From the NCBI GenBank assembly GCA_037074705.1, contig CM073594.1, positions 59,454,509-59,518,508 on the forward strand: 64,000 nucleotides of DNA, written 5' to 3'. Shown here piece by piece: positions 51,285 through 63,133 of the stretch (positions are counted from its first letter, which is position 1; each line of letters starts with the position of its first letter). The notes below the pieces were generated by a model. That model worked only from the letters and a program-made list of their open reading frames with translations. It searched no databases and was not told the DNA's origin. Position numbers and translations under genes: made by a program. Source of the DNA: Zhengitettix transpicula (lineage: Eukaryota > Arthropoda > Insecta > Orthoptera > Tetrigidae).

Positions 51285-51815
51285 TGTTTCTTCTTCTTAT
51301 GAGGCTCTTCAACGTTCCTTCGTACATTTTCGCCTTCTCCACAACAGTCTTCAAGCTCTTCCGATGTTGCATTTGGACTGACCAATTCTTTATTTCTAGC
51401 ACTTTTGGGTCTTTCAGCAAATCATCTCGCCATCTGACCTTTGGTCTTCCTTTCTCCCGCGCTGATAAAGGACACCAATTATAGGTTTTTTTACTGCTCT
51501 GCCGTCATTTATTCGATAAAGATGACCAAACCAGCTTAACCTTACGGCTTTGATATGTCTTTCGACTTTGTTAATGTCGTGGTTATACCTGATTCTCCAG
51601 GAACAATCCATGTTCCTTATTGATCCATAGGTCCTTCTCATAATTCTCAACAGTCTTTGCATATCACTCTTCTTCATAACCCAGTTTTCACATGCATACG
51701 TTACTATTGGTCTGATGATTGCTTCATATAACCTCAACTTGGTATTTTTGGTTAAAAGAGCCTCCTAAATAAATCTATGTTGGCACAGGATGTCCTATTA
51801 GCATCTGCTATACGT
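51285..51815 (-). pseudogene. Non-LTR retrotransposon reverse-transcriptase C-terminal domain, frameshifted
   Basis: The central frame (51414-51737) reads MRLYEAIIRPIVTYACENWV with upstream in-frame LLTKNTK. It then has RLLRIMRRTYGSI, then CSWRIRYNHDINKV and KAVRLSWFGHLYRINDGRAV. These are the LY-x-x-x-I-R-P-x-x-x-Y-x-x-E-x-W block and the R-x-x-W-x-G-H helix seen at the end of many LINE endonuclease/reverse-transcriptase proteins. A shift of frame near 51455 continues it as GRPKVRWRDDLLKD, then IKNWSVQMQHRKSLKTVVEK. A second break lies near 51765. Without catalytic YxDD and with frameshifts it is a dead 5'-truncated copy. Confidence 0.85.
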
Positions 51816-52408
51816 TCTCTTTATTTCTTTTTCAATAGTGTTAGTTCCATTTATTTTAGAGCCAAGATATGTAAAACTTCTGTTTTCCTGATATGTAATT
51901 TAATCGATTATGATATCTTCTGTTTTATGACCGCCTACTTTGCATTTCATATATTTTGTTTAGAGATTTTTTTACCGATCTAATTAAGTAATAATGTGGC
52001 TAAATGAAATGAGTGCGGGACGTTCAAATTTAGGTAATAAATATAATAAAAAGAGGAACCCCAGAAATCTGGATGTTCATATGAAAAATTGTTCAATTTA
52101 AGAGAGCTGAGGAGACCGTTCTTCTTACATTATAATTTAAATGCAATCGCGAAGAAAAATCGAATCTAATTAAATCTCTGACCGAATTAAAAAAAAATTC
52201 AACGACATTTTAAGAAGGAAAATATATTGAATTGTGGCCATACTACGTGGCACATTACGAGCCTAAACAGTGTGACGGATACCAGTAGAAGAGTCATTGG
52301 GTTTCCCAAGAAACCGTACAACGGAAATGATGCTCTCCAATTTTTTCGAAACGTCTTCTGGCGTGTTATTTCCACGCGTTTAAATCCCAACTTTTTGCAA
52401 TTTTTTTT

Positions 52409-52419
52409 GGGGGGGGGGG
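52409..52419 (+). repeat. T8-G11 homopolymer junction
   Basis: Eight T followed by eleven G. Run length may be unreliable. Confidence 0.8.
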
Positions 52420-52613
52420 AAATAGAGACTCCTTCTGCATGTATAATATCGATAATTACCGCTGTTGACTTGATTACGAGTTTGCCGGCTAAAATATTTA
52501 TCTAAAAGATCTTTTCGGTACAATTAACGAGATAAGTGTTAATATATTTCAGAAACCGTTTTTTCTTCGACGTTAGGCGAAAATATTTAATTAACAGAAA
52601 ATAATGATGCTTC

Positions 52614-52627
52614 GGGGGGGGGGGGGG
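52614..52627 (+). repeat. G14 homopolymer tract
   Basis: Fourteen consecutive G followed by TTT. Only 195 bases from the G11 tract at 52409. Confidence 0.85.
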
Positions 52628-53474
52628 TTTAATTTCCTTTCTGAAGCACGGTGCAACTTCCTACTTTACCGGTTTTGATAGCGTACATTCTTTTTAACCC
52701 CCGTGGCTTGTCTCTTAAAGACTGCTAATGACTCGAGATGTTCCACTTTGTATAATTACGATTTCATTTATACCTTAAAACGCTGATATGCTAAGTATAA
52801 AACGTTAGAAGGCTAATCAGATTTCTAGAGTTTTTGATAATACAAAGTTTATTTTATTTTACAGCTGAAACGACAACAAAAACTGATACGTAAATTCTGC
52901 CGCTGTAAATTATGAATTACAGACTCATATTGCAAATTACTGATGTATCCGTTAATATTTTTTTTCCACCGTGGATCTATAAACCTGAATAGAAACAAAT
53001 TATGCTGATTTAAAGATTTTTAGATTAATTTCGATGCAGTGATTGCAGGTTTATTAGCTATGTTTTTTTTTATATCACATGAATTAATTCCTCTATTCCT
53101 GCGGTTTTTGTTTTATCCCGTCCACTAGTGATTTTAATATCTGCTTTGTTGTTATTCTCATCAAACCTCTCTTCTCTCCCAGTTTACATCATAATTGGAA
53201 CGTTACAAATAAAAAATTTCGAAATTGGTGTTACGAATGAGAACTAAAATAGTTTAGAATATTTACATGTATAAATGTGTACTGGAAAATAATATTTTTT
53301 CAGTATGTAATCTTTATTTTCAGTTAATTATAGTTTTGCTTTTTTTCTAAATTAACGACAACCATTACGTCAACTTCAATCTATGTAATAACTTAATTTG
53401 TTTTTGGTAAAATTTGAATTTAATTGTCGCGACCAGTAATTGAATTTTTATCGTGAAAAATGGACTCCATTATT

Positions 53475-54310
53475 TTTAATTAGATTGCAAAGAAAGCCAT
53501 GTTCTCATTTTTCTTAAGACTATTTATTATTTTCCAGAAAACATTCTGTATATTCATACGGTTATCTTTCTCAAATAAATATCTGATATTTTGTAAGGCT
53601 GTTATTCTCAAAGAATTGCATTTTCGGAGTTTATAAATGGGTACTAGCTTCAATAAAGACATTTGCTGATTTTTAATAAGGAAATTATTCGCATAGAAAG
53701 ACATTTACTGATTTTCATCAGTTTATTATATTGAAAAAGAAAGACATTTTATGATTTTTCATACAGCTATTATTCTCAAAGAAAGACATGTTTTAATTTT
53801 TCATAAGCCTAATTTTATTAAATAATAGCGTTTGATTTTTAATACGGAAATTATTCACAACGAAATGCATATTTGATTTTTTATAAGGTTACTATTCTCA
53901 AAGACACACATTTTATGATTTTATATAAGACGGTTATTGGTAAAGAAAAAAATATTCTAGTATTTCATAATGCTAATATTTTTAAAGACATGTTTTTCTG
54001 ATTTTTCAAAAGACATGTTTTGATTCGTCTAAAAGCTAATATTTTCAAAAAAATATGATTTTTCATTCGGACTTTATTCTCAAAGAAAGTCTTGTTGCAA
54101 TTTTCTTATGGCTAATATTCTTAAAAAATGACGTATTTAATTGCGCTACTATTCCCAAAGAAATACATTTCCCCGATTTTTCACAAGGTAAAGGAAGACA
54201 TTTACTGTTTATTTAATAAGGCTATTGTTCTCAGAGGAAGACATCTTATGATTTTTATACGGATATTTATCTCAGAGATAAATAATTTCAGTTTTATTAA
54301 GGTAATTGTC
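53475..54310 (+). repeat. Degenerate 42-bp minisatellite, about 20 units
   Basis: The unit is approximately TTATTCTCAAAGAAAGACAT then TTTATGATTTTTCATAAGGCTA. AAAGAC-type anchors fall at 53655, 53697, 53740, 53782, 53824, 53863, 53900, 53942 and 53984, so spacing is mostly 42 with a few shortened units. The 42-bp period is a multiple of three, but stop codons interrupt every frame, so it is not a coding repeat. Units differ by 20-30 per cent by eye, implying an old array. Confidence 0.9.
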
Positions 54311-55196
54311 AGATAATTAGCAGGGTAACTGAAATTTAAAATATTATTATCCTGCATTAATATTTTGTCGTCTCATTAGTTCATTGGTATGAAATTAAAT
54401 TATTAATGTTATAAAAATTTTAACAGCTCTTGTGCAATTACAAAAATCTTAATGGTTGTAAAGAAGAAAATAAGGAATAGTGATTATTTCTAAGGTAATA
54501 GTGCAGATAATAAACTCAAACGTTAATGCTTATTTCACTTTCGAAGAAATAAATATATATGTTAAATAAATAGTAATAACTTTTGGAATTTCTAAATTAA
54601 GTCTAATTGTCGTATAGATATTTATTCGTTCCCTTTCAAATCACTATAAAACTGTCCTATAACTGTTTTACACTTAAACTATTCCGTACAGAGGGAAACA
54701 TTTTTAATAGTGGATTATTAAAATTCTTTTTTCGTAAATATATAATAGTTGGAAACACACAGAAAGCTCCCTGTTTGAATTGGAAAATAAATTATAATAT
54801 TTACAATGAGGTGTTAAATACAGGTTTTTTATTATAACAGTAAACATTAATTTTTCGTAAAATAAAGTCAAGGAATTCTTTTGAAAAAAAGTTTGGTTTA
54901 TTTAAATCTACTCATTGAACGAAGTATCGTTGAGGAAGGTAAAGTCTTTGTCGTCTCATGAGCAATCCCCGGCAATTTACGTATTTGCCGAAGCCTCAGT
55001 CGTCCGTCAGTTGTTTTTCTAGCGTTCCTGGCAGTTGTAATTTATACATGTAATTTTTTCATATATATACTATACGTCACATCAGAAAATTCTGTTGTTG
55101 ATACATTTAAAAAATATAAATTTTTTATTATACTGTCTTACAGTTAAAAGGTCAGTTAAACCATCAGCATACGTAAAAAATGTGAGTTTGAAACTA

Positions 55197-56825
55197 TCTA
55201 TATAATAAAAAAAGGATGTATATTTGTATGTATGTATGTATTTACGTTGTTCTTTATACAAATTTTATCGCGTGGACAGAATGCAACAAAAATTGGTATA
55301 CGTATTCTGCCAAAATCGAGAACCGGTACTGTGGGAGTGAGATACCCCTAGAATAAACGTGGAAATAATTATAATTGAAATAAGTTACGAATTAGTGTTA
55401 AATTACTGCGCGAGACGATGACGTCATAAGTTTTCAAGACATTGACGCATCCTAAATATAGTTCTGTATTTCGTAATGAAATAAAGCAGAAATATTTTGA
55501 TTGAATAAAAAGTAAAATTTTTTCCAGTATTACTCCATCGAATAGTAATAAAAAAACTTTACCATCCTTACGGAAAGTTAATTTGGAAAAGTTAATTATC
55601 GCCGCTATATTTATAAAGCCAATATGGCGCCTTATAGTACATTCAAATGTGTGTCGGCCGAGATTTTAAAATTTCATTATATAACGTACTATTGTATCCT
55701 GTATAATATTTCAGAAGATAATAAGATTTGTCTAAGGTACGACTGACTGACAATTATATGTTGCAATATTCACGGAGAATTCTATTTGTAAAGAATAACG
55801 ATGGTATGTTTGTTGACATTTGCAATAAAATTCTATGTATCTTATAGCTATTAAATTAATGCACTATCGAACACGGAACATTTACATGGAAATAAAAGTT
55901 CAATTAATGTACTTTGTGCAACGTATTTGTATAAATGTAAACAAATTATTACGTGCAATTTGTGTCGTGAAACAAAAATTTGAGGTTAGGATAGCAGTAT
56001 TTGTTTTTCATTTTTGGAACGACGTTATTGATGTACAATTTATGAGAAATGAAGTAAAGCAGTAATCTTTTGATTGAATAATAAGTATAATTAAATGTAC
56101 TAATACCACATCGAGTGATAAATAAAATTCATTATGAAAGGTTATACAGTTCATGGCATTAATTTTCTTTTAAATAACTTGACTTTTGACGTATTTAACG
56201 GGATCAGAGACCATTATGTTGCCTAATTAAATCTTGCAATACGCACTGGAAGATACATAGAATTATAGGGTAGGAAGGCTTGGGCGGAGGGTAGAACTTT
56301 TAAAATAAGTTAACCAACCAAATTTTGCATCAAATAAATATATTTCGGGAACAATGATATTCATAAAATTTCCCTACACGTTCTCCGTGTTTAATTTCAA
56401 CCCATTTCTGGCTTGGGAGGGATGCGCCCTTAAGGGTAAGGGTGGACGGGCGTTACAAGAAAATAACGCGAATACAACCGAGATTAGATTCAATTCAAAG
56501 TATTATGGATGTCAATGAGTTTAATTATGACATTAGAATTACCGTTTAACATTCCCAACGAGGGGTTGTAAATTTTCAAACATGTTAACCGGTTGATGAT
56601 CGTATGGAAATAATATTCGGCAGGCGTTAATGGAATTTATAGTATTTCTACTGGTGAAGTTTGTGTATAATTTCAACTCCTTTCAGTATGAGAGGGGAGG
56701 ACGCCTAGGGGTGGGGGTAGAGGATCGAGGAGCGTTACATAAAAATAGCGCAAAAGAAACCGAAATTGGAGTGTATCGGGGGTTATGGATAAATGACATC
56801 TCGGGCAACGCCGGGCACCCGCTAG
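55197..56825 (+). mobile_element. Complete non-autonomous Helitron (1.63 kb)
   Basis: The 5' end starts TCTATATAATAAAAAAAGGA after a host A. The 3' end runs GACATCTCGGGCAACGCCGG, GCACCCG, CTAG and is followed by host T. TC...CTAG inserted between A and T is the diagnostic Helitron layout, with a GC-rich palindromic segment just before CTAG. Inside are (TATG)n near 55226, a perfect TGACGTCA (55419-55426), and two copies of a module with GCGTTACA, AAAATA-CGC and ACCGA-ATT at about 56449-56495 and 56733-56775. No Rep/helicase is encoded, so it depends on proteins from another copy. It is a canonical insect-type element. Confidence 0.88.
55226..55240. repeat. Short (GTAT)n tract
   Basis: Repeats near the Helitron 5' end; a TATG-type microsatellite at this place is common in this element family. 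Confidence 0.85.
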
Positions 56826-56999
56826 TTTTTAAATAATGAAATCGACAGCTGCGATAAAATTTAGAATTCCAAAAATTATTTGCGTTAAAAATATCATACA
56901 CAAAGTTCATAAATAAACAGAATGAAGTTAGTGCTTAGTGCTTGTATCGACAGAGAGTTGTTTTTTATCAAAAATAAATAAATTTCAGCATTTAACTAT

Positions 57000-57730
57000 C
57001 ATACACCACGAGGAGATAGAATAGAGAGGCGTTATTGTGTCCACCGAAATTCCCCTCGGGGGGTGAAACCGATCCACTACGTCAGTCAAACATTGCAATG
57101 ACACACACGCATATATACGGGGAGACGGGGGGGGGGGGTGCGATGTACACGCAGAATACGTGACAGTCTGGGGGTGGAAAAAAAAGGTGAAGTAAATCAA
57201 CCGGATATAAACACAGGCGCTACAATTTTTTTTTGTTTTCGTCAAACAAAGCCAGTGACACAAATGAGCGATCATTATATCGATTGCTTTTTGTCGCGAT
57301 TTCAAACAAAGGGAGAAAACGCGATCGTGTTGAATTCGTATCAGAAAAGCGGATCATCGAATCCAGTGGGGAGGAATCTAGCCTTTAGTACTCGATCACC
57401 AGAGAGAACGCAACACACACACACACCTCTCAAAAAAAAAATAATCAAGTATATGTTGCAAAAAAATTGCAAAGTCGTTTGCCATGGCGTCATAAAATGT
57501 TTTGAGTGACGCGTCGCGAGGAATTAAATCCATTTTATGGAGACATTAAGAATTAGGGGGTCGTAATTGCAGAGCAGGGTTTTCCCTCATTAACATGCGG
57601 CTCTGCTGTAAACCCCAAGTTTATTGGTTTTCGCTTGTTGGCGTTCCGACTGCCACGCGAAAGGGCTCCCGGTGACCATCATCATACGGTGACGCGACAA
57701 ATCAATCCTGTACTGATCAATCCTTTTAAC
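57000..57730. other. GC-richer intronic island with G12 and (CA)n tracts
   Basis: Contains G12 at 57127-57138 and (AC)8 at 57412-57427, then an unbroken moderately GC-rich stretch 57550-57700. Frames on opposite strands are open for 106-123 codons but overlap and look like low-complexity translation. Candidate conserved non-coding sequence, undetermined. Confidence 0.4.
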
Positions 57731-58324
57731 AATGCGTTTCCGTTACTCATCCAATAAAGTTTTATTTCCTATTCATTACCTTTATGTTATTTTAAATTGT
57801 TATTCTGGTCATTGATCCACTTTAGCATACACATGGACCTCATTCCTCCCGTTTCATCATTAAATCTTTTTGGACTTATAGCCTCCAAATTCTGCAATCA
57901 GTTTCAGTAGAGATATTTACAATACATCCCATTTAATTATCGTCGTATTTCCTTCTTCCTCACTTTAGAATTATATATTGCCTTCGGGATTGAGTTCCTC
58001 CGACTATTTTTCTACTTGATTGCCCCTCCGAGATACTAACATTTCACTTTAATTTCATTCGGGTTAAATTCAATCTATAAAACGTTTATCAATTTAATTG
58101 TTCAATTTTCAGTGCATTTAATTAACAAGAAGAAACAGTAAAATATTGGAATTTATATAAGATTTAATTTTTTTAAAGACAATTGGGGGAGACTTACCAA
58201 AAGAAAAACTTATTGTATCAGGTTATTATTTTGTTCGTAATTTATAAAAAAACAATTTATTTAATAAACAACCTATCGGACAATTTATTTATTTATTTAT
58301 TTTTCAATTTGAAAATAAATTAAT

Positions 58325-58660
58325 ATAAAACACGACGTTTCGTCCTTCATTTGAACCTTTCCATGTGTAATATAATTTATAGTGTTACTTACAATTATTT
58401 ATTAATATGATGTATCTGATGTATTGTATAAAACTTGTATTTCCATTGTTTCTGAAACTTGAGTAACAGTTGTTCCAATAAAACAGTCATTTCTACCGAA
58501 AAGTGTGAGCATACTGCACGTTGGAAATTTCAAACTTCTTATAATAAATTGTAATTTATATATTTTTTTTAAATTATTATTTTGTAGGATTTTCTTCCTC
58601 AATCTTTTGTTTAGATAATTCAATGTAACAACTAATCAACGGACGAAACGTCATGTTTTA
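58325..58660. repeat. Inverted pair of hammerhead-family ends
   Basis: CACGACGTTTCGTCCTTC at 58331-58348 is mirrored by GGACGAAACGTCATG at 58641-58655. The left end reads on the minus strand as GGACGAAACGTCGTGTTTTA, including GTC-GTG. The interior (about 290 bp) is AT-rich and encodes nothing. CTGANGA boxes are degraded on both sides. Confidence 0.6.
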
Positions 58661-59782
58661 CATTTATTACGTTTCAAATTTGTAAAACAATTCTGACATG
58701 TTGCCATTTTTATTACTCAATTTAAGCATGAACTCAGATTGTTAATATTGATGCATGAACAAATTTATTTTATAAAAAATATGCATTTTAAATGAGTATT
58801 TCTTTCGTGGGGGATTTTGGGTCATGCAGTAGGGACGTTTTTAATGTTATCGGGGGTTTTTGGGGCCATGCCTTTTGCGAGCGTAGCTTATCGACGTTTC
58901 ACGTCGTCCTCCTGGTGTGGAAAAATGGATAGGCTCCGGCTCCAAGAAACAATCGTAAATTCACTCTCTCAATTGAATCTGAAAAAAATTGTCATTGAAG
59001 TGTCTTCATTTATTCCTGGACTACCCATATTTTAAAGGTGAAGATTTTTGTAGTCTTCAAATATTCTATCCCAACTCATGAGTTTGACAATTATGTTCAA
59101 ATTTATTTAAGGCAGAACACGAACTTAATGGAAAGAAAAAATAAATAAAAGAAAATGGTAGTATTAACAAACGTCGTATCCTCTTGTATCTGAATGATTT
59201 AATTTTAAATCAGATATTTGGTAGATTTCAGCACTAGGTCGTGATCTCATATTTTTTTTGTGACGAAATGTCAATTTTCGCTTTGATGAACATAATCTTG
59301 TTGTCGCGGTAATTCTTCAGACTATTTTATTGATCGATTAACTTGAAATCATTCAACCGCTCCTGAAACACCGTGTGAAACTATGAAAAATTTCCATATC
59401 GAGGCAAATTAAAATTGTGTTAAGTCACCTGTGAAGTTTTTTTTATGATTTTGAGCGGACAAACTTGTTATTTATAACTGTGGGTTTATTAAAATGCATA
59501 TAATAATTTAAAACTTTTACGTGGAAAAAATTAATTTTTTAAATTTTTCTAAAAAAGTTTATAAATTATTCAAAAACTCGTGAGGGTCAGTTGTAAAACT
59601 GCGGAGGGTATATAAATGCGTAAATGTAGTTGAGTTCCTATATGTCATAGTTTAAAAAATTTGTTGTTGGCATTCGTCTGTCATTATTAATTTAATGACG
59701 AATTTATTGTAACTTATACTTTGTCTGCAACATAGTTAAAGATTTGGACCTGATATTAAATATATTTCAGTTTGTTTTTCTT

Positions 59783-59803
59783 CCCACACACGACGTTTCT
59801 TTT
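59783..59803 (-). repeat. Isolated hammerhead-family 3' half
   Basis: Minus strand: AAAAGAAACGTCGTGTGTGG. It shows the GAAAC-GTC-GTGTGTGG order, but no CTGANGA was found within the expected distance. Confidence 0.45.
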
Positions 59804-60508
59804 ACAACCATTTATACAAAGTTTCCTTCATATTTCGTAACATGTTAAAAATTAAAAGAGTGTCTACCATCTTGCGTTGTTATCGTTTTAAATTTTAATG
59901 TAACAGTTGAAACGGAGACCACTATTTTAACTTTTCCGAAAGAAAGGTCTACTTTTATTCTCTTTACTGAAGCTAATGAAGTTAAAGGTGGTAAAAAAAG
60001 TATGTATGTATCTAAACCACGATTGGATGGATTTTTTTTCAATCTCTAATAAAAACTATTACAGGCCATAATTGATAAATTAATGTTATAAATGTGGAAA
60101 CATATTTTATGGTTTTTATACAATAAATTTTAAACAATAAATTAAATTACCCAATAAAGTCAGAAAAATTTATATATAATACATTTTAATACCCAAGTTG
60201 GGCAGGAAAAACATTGTATCATCCAAACGTCACGAATTTAATTTATATCAGCAAAAACCATTGACTGTCAAACGATCGTGTTTTTTTTAAAAAAAAAAAG
60301 GACTACGCCAAGCTACCACTAACTTTTTCTTCAGCAATGTTGTTTTCAACTTAAGATAAGTCCCTTACAGTTAATCAATACATTCGTGCACACTGGTGAC
60401 CAGCTTCAACGACTTCAGCCACCACGCTTCGATACAATTCAAGCGAGATTTTTGCTTCACTCCTACATTAATTTAGGAAACTGGAAGTTAAAAGGAAACG
60501 GGGACACC

Positions 60509-61660
60509 CTTAAAATATAGCCCGGGGGCCCTAGTAACCCTTGGCTACCTTCCTTTACCCTTCCGCATCCCCCCTTTCAAATCCCTTCCTATGCTATTAA
60601 AGGGGAGCTGCCCAGCGTGGATTACCCTCATGCAGCCTTATGCCATAAAAAACAAAACAAAAAAACAAGCACTTTAGATAGATGCCGGAGCCTGCGAGGG
60701 ATGTTCTCTCGCAGGCAGAACCTTGTAGGAGAGATGCGAAGAGGCTACCTTTGGGGATGCCTTTTTATCTCCGTTTTTGAACTAAGGTTCCCACAAACCG
60801 AGGCACATCGGCCTGTTCTGAGAGGTGTATCTTCCGGGGTCGCAGACCTTGGCAGTACGGTAACAGTTGTCCGCTATTCCCATTGGAATAGTCGGCCAGC
60901 TGCCTCCTAAACTGGTCGAGGCACAGAGAAGGGAATGCTGCCTCCCCCCAGCAAATTCCTCTCCCGCTATCGGAAGAGCATGGGACAAGTACCCTAATGC
61001 CCGACCTACCTGATAAAGTTTTTTCTAGGGTTTTCCCTGCATTTCTTTAGGCGAATGCTGGGTCGGATCCTTAAAATATAGCCCGGAGGCCCTAGTTAAC
61101 CCTTGGCTCCCTTCCTCTACCCTTCCGCATCCCCCATTTCAAATCCCTTCCTATTCTATTAAAGGGGAGTTGCCCAACGTGAATTACCCTTATGTAGCCT
61201 GTAGCACATAGTAGCAACTCCCCTCTTATAGCATAGGAAAGGGACTGAAAGGTGGGATGCGGAAATGTAAACAAAGGTAGTCAAGGGTTAACTACGGCTT
61301 AAACTATGGTTTAAGGGTTCTACCCGGCAATTCGTCTAAAAGTGATGCTGGGAAAACCCTAGAAGAACCTGAATCAGGTAGGTCGGACAATTGGTACTTG
61401 TCCCACGCCCCTAGACAATGGCGGTTTGTTTCTAAGTGCCTCGACCAGTTTAGGAGGCGGCTGGCCGACTATTCCAATAGGAATAGCGGACGACTCTTAC
61501 CGTATGCCAAAGGTCTGCGACCCCGGAACACCTCTTAAAAGAGGCCGAGGTGCTTCGGTTTGCGGGAACCTTATTTCAAAAAACCAGAGAGAAGAGAAGG
61601 CATCTTAAAGGAATGCTCTCGTAGGCTTCCTCGTCGTTGCTGAGATTGGTCTTGAAGACT
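60509..61660. mobile_element. Large composite foldback element
   Basis: The layout is A (60509-60650), B (60670-60785), C (60786-61068), A' (61069-61208), then inverted A'' (61210-61317), C'' (61318-61575) and B'' (61580-61655). Landmarks are CTTAAAATATAGCCCGG at 60509 and 61070, CTTCCGCATCCC in A and A' mirrored by GGGATGCGGAAATG in A'', and GACTATTCCAATAGGAATAG in C'' mirrored in C. The element is GC-richer than its surroundings. Open frames of 60-97 codons inside it are by-products of repeats. No transposase. CCACTAACTTTTTCTT occurs at 60316 and again at 61781, bracketing the whole unit. Confidence 0.85.
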
Positions 61661-61854
61661 TTACATTCAAAGTCTTAACCACGAGACTTGTGTAATTAAC
61701 AACATTCCAATTTAATTAATATTAGCATCAATCTTGATTCTTATAAACCTTTTTTTAAAAAAACCGATTATATAAATACACCACTAACTTTTTCTTTGAC
61801 GGTGTTATCCGTGCCTCCATGTTAAAAAAAAATTATTACACCTGGATAGTTCGC

Positions 61855-61898
61855 CTGGAAGATGACGACAGAGCTTGCGGTCGTTGAAACTTCGCGGT
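61855..61898 (+). repeat. Hammerhead-like motif with five-base-pair hairpin
   Basis: CTGGAAGATG precedes ACGAC, a ten-base loop, GTCGT, then TGAAACTTCGCGG. The ACGAC/GTCGT hairpin directly before a GAAAC box is the stem II arrangement. The core before it has extra bases relative to CTGANGA, so it is probably inactive. Confidence 0.4.
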
Positions 61899-63133
61899 TT
61901 AATCGCAGTGAATCTCGTGTGGAAAACCGAGAACTATTCCTTCAGAAAAAAACATCGTTTCATCCCAACCTTGAGTACCACGTTAGTTAATTCATTAATT
62001 AAAAGTTCACAAAAAACAGTAAAACTGGAAAATATCCTAATATCAACGATGAAGAAAATGTTTTCAGTCTCAACTTCTCGAGCCGCATCAGTTAATACGG
62101 TAATTAGAAAGGTGACCTATGTTAACATATTGTCTACTACATAATTTTTATATATTAATTAAGGTATCTTTTCTAATTAAAGTATTACCTGATGAGGTTC
62201 CAAAGTTTAATCGTTGTTTTTTTTAAAAAAAAATCCTGAGAAATAATTTTCGATTTTCATATCCAATTTTCTGACTTAATAGCATAATGGTCTCTTTTTC
62301 CCACTATATATTAAATAAATTTATGTATTTTATTTTGTCCCGCGTAAAACACGCACCCTTGACATCCATTTGCGATGGAGTCATCAAACTTGTCATTCGT
62401 GCCACAACGCCACAGGTTCTTTCGTAATCAAAACCATTCCACTAAGACTAATCCGGACTTTCAATTTGTCCATTTCGAATAATCTGTCTGCTCTAAATCG
62501 GCCTTTCCGTCTGGATGTAATTCCACGTTTAAATTGATTCTATTGTTTGGATTACTTCATGTATTCACCTTCCTAGTATTCTTAATTCATTCTTCCACAG
62601 ATATCTTTATAATGTTCTGGAACGTTGTCCACGAATTATTGTGAAATATGAAATAATCTTGATATAATATAACCTCGATATTTTATAAATAAACGGAATT
62701 GACTCTGAAAATTGTGTTTATTACAAAATAATACTGTCCCCTTGCAACTTTACTTACAATTTTTTTTCATGCTTAATATACAAGATTATTAAACCCGAAG
62801 TGGTCCTAAAAAAGGACTAAATTCCGGAATATTTAATTTTTGGTTTAAAAACATATATTTCTTCCATTATAAATATATCTGAGAAATAATTGTTGACTGG
62901 AGGTTGTTTATTAATTTGTTTATATAATTATAAATATCAAATTTTCATCATTATTATAATACGGTATTTTTATTTTCTTGAGGTATATTAAATTCACGTA
63001 TTAAACGATGTTTGCGAATAATTAAAACCCATAGTAAACAAACCCCAGACAGGTCGAAAGGTCTTCGTATCTGAAGGAAAGATATAAATAAGTTGTATAT
63101 ATAAATTTAATTAAACGGCATAATGTCGAACGA

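Noticed and set aside
53475..54310. CRISPR array
   Set aside because: Regular spacing, but the units are contiguous and degenerate without unique spacers, and the genome is eukaryotic.
56985..57509. Opposing frames of 106-123 codons
   Set aside because: Cross poly-G and (CA)n tracts in an island; no similarity recognised.
60617..61608. Frames of 60-97 codons in the foldback element
   Set aside because: They fall inside the inverted modules and are mirrored between arms; products of repeat structure.
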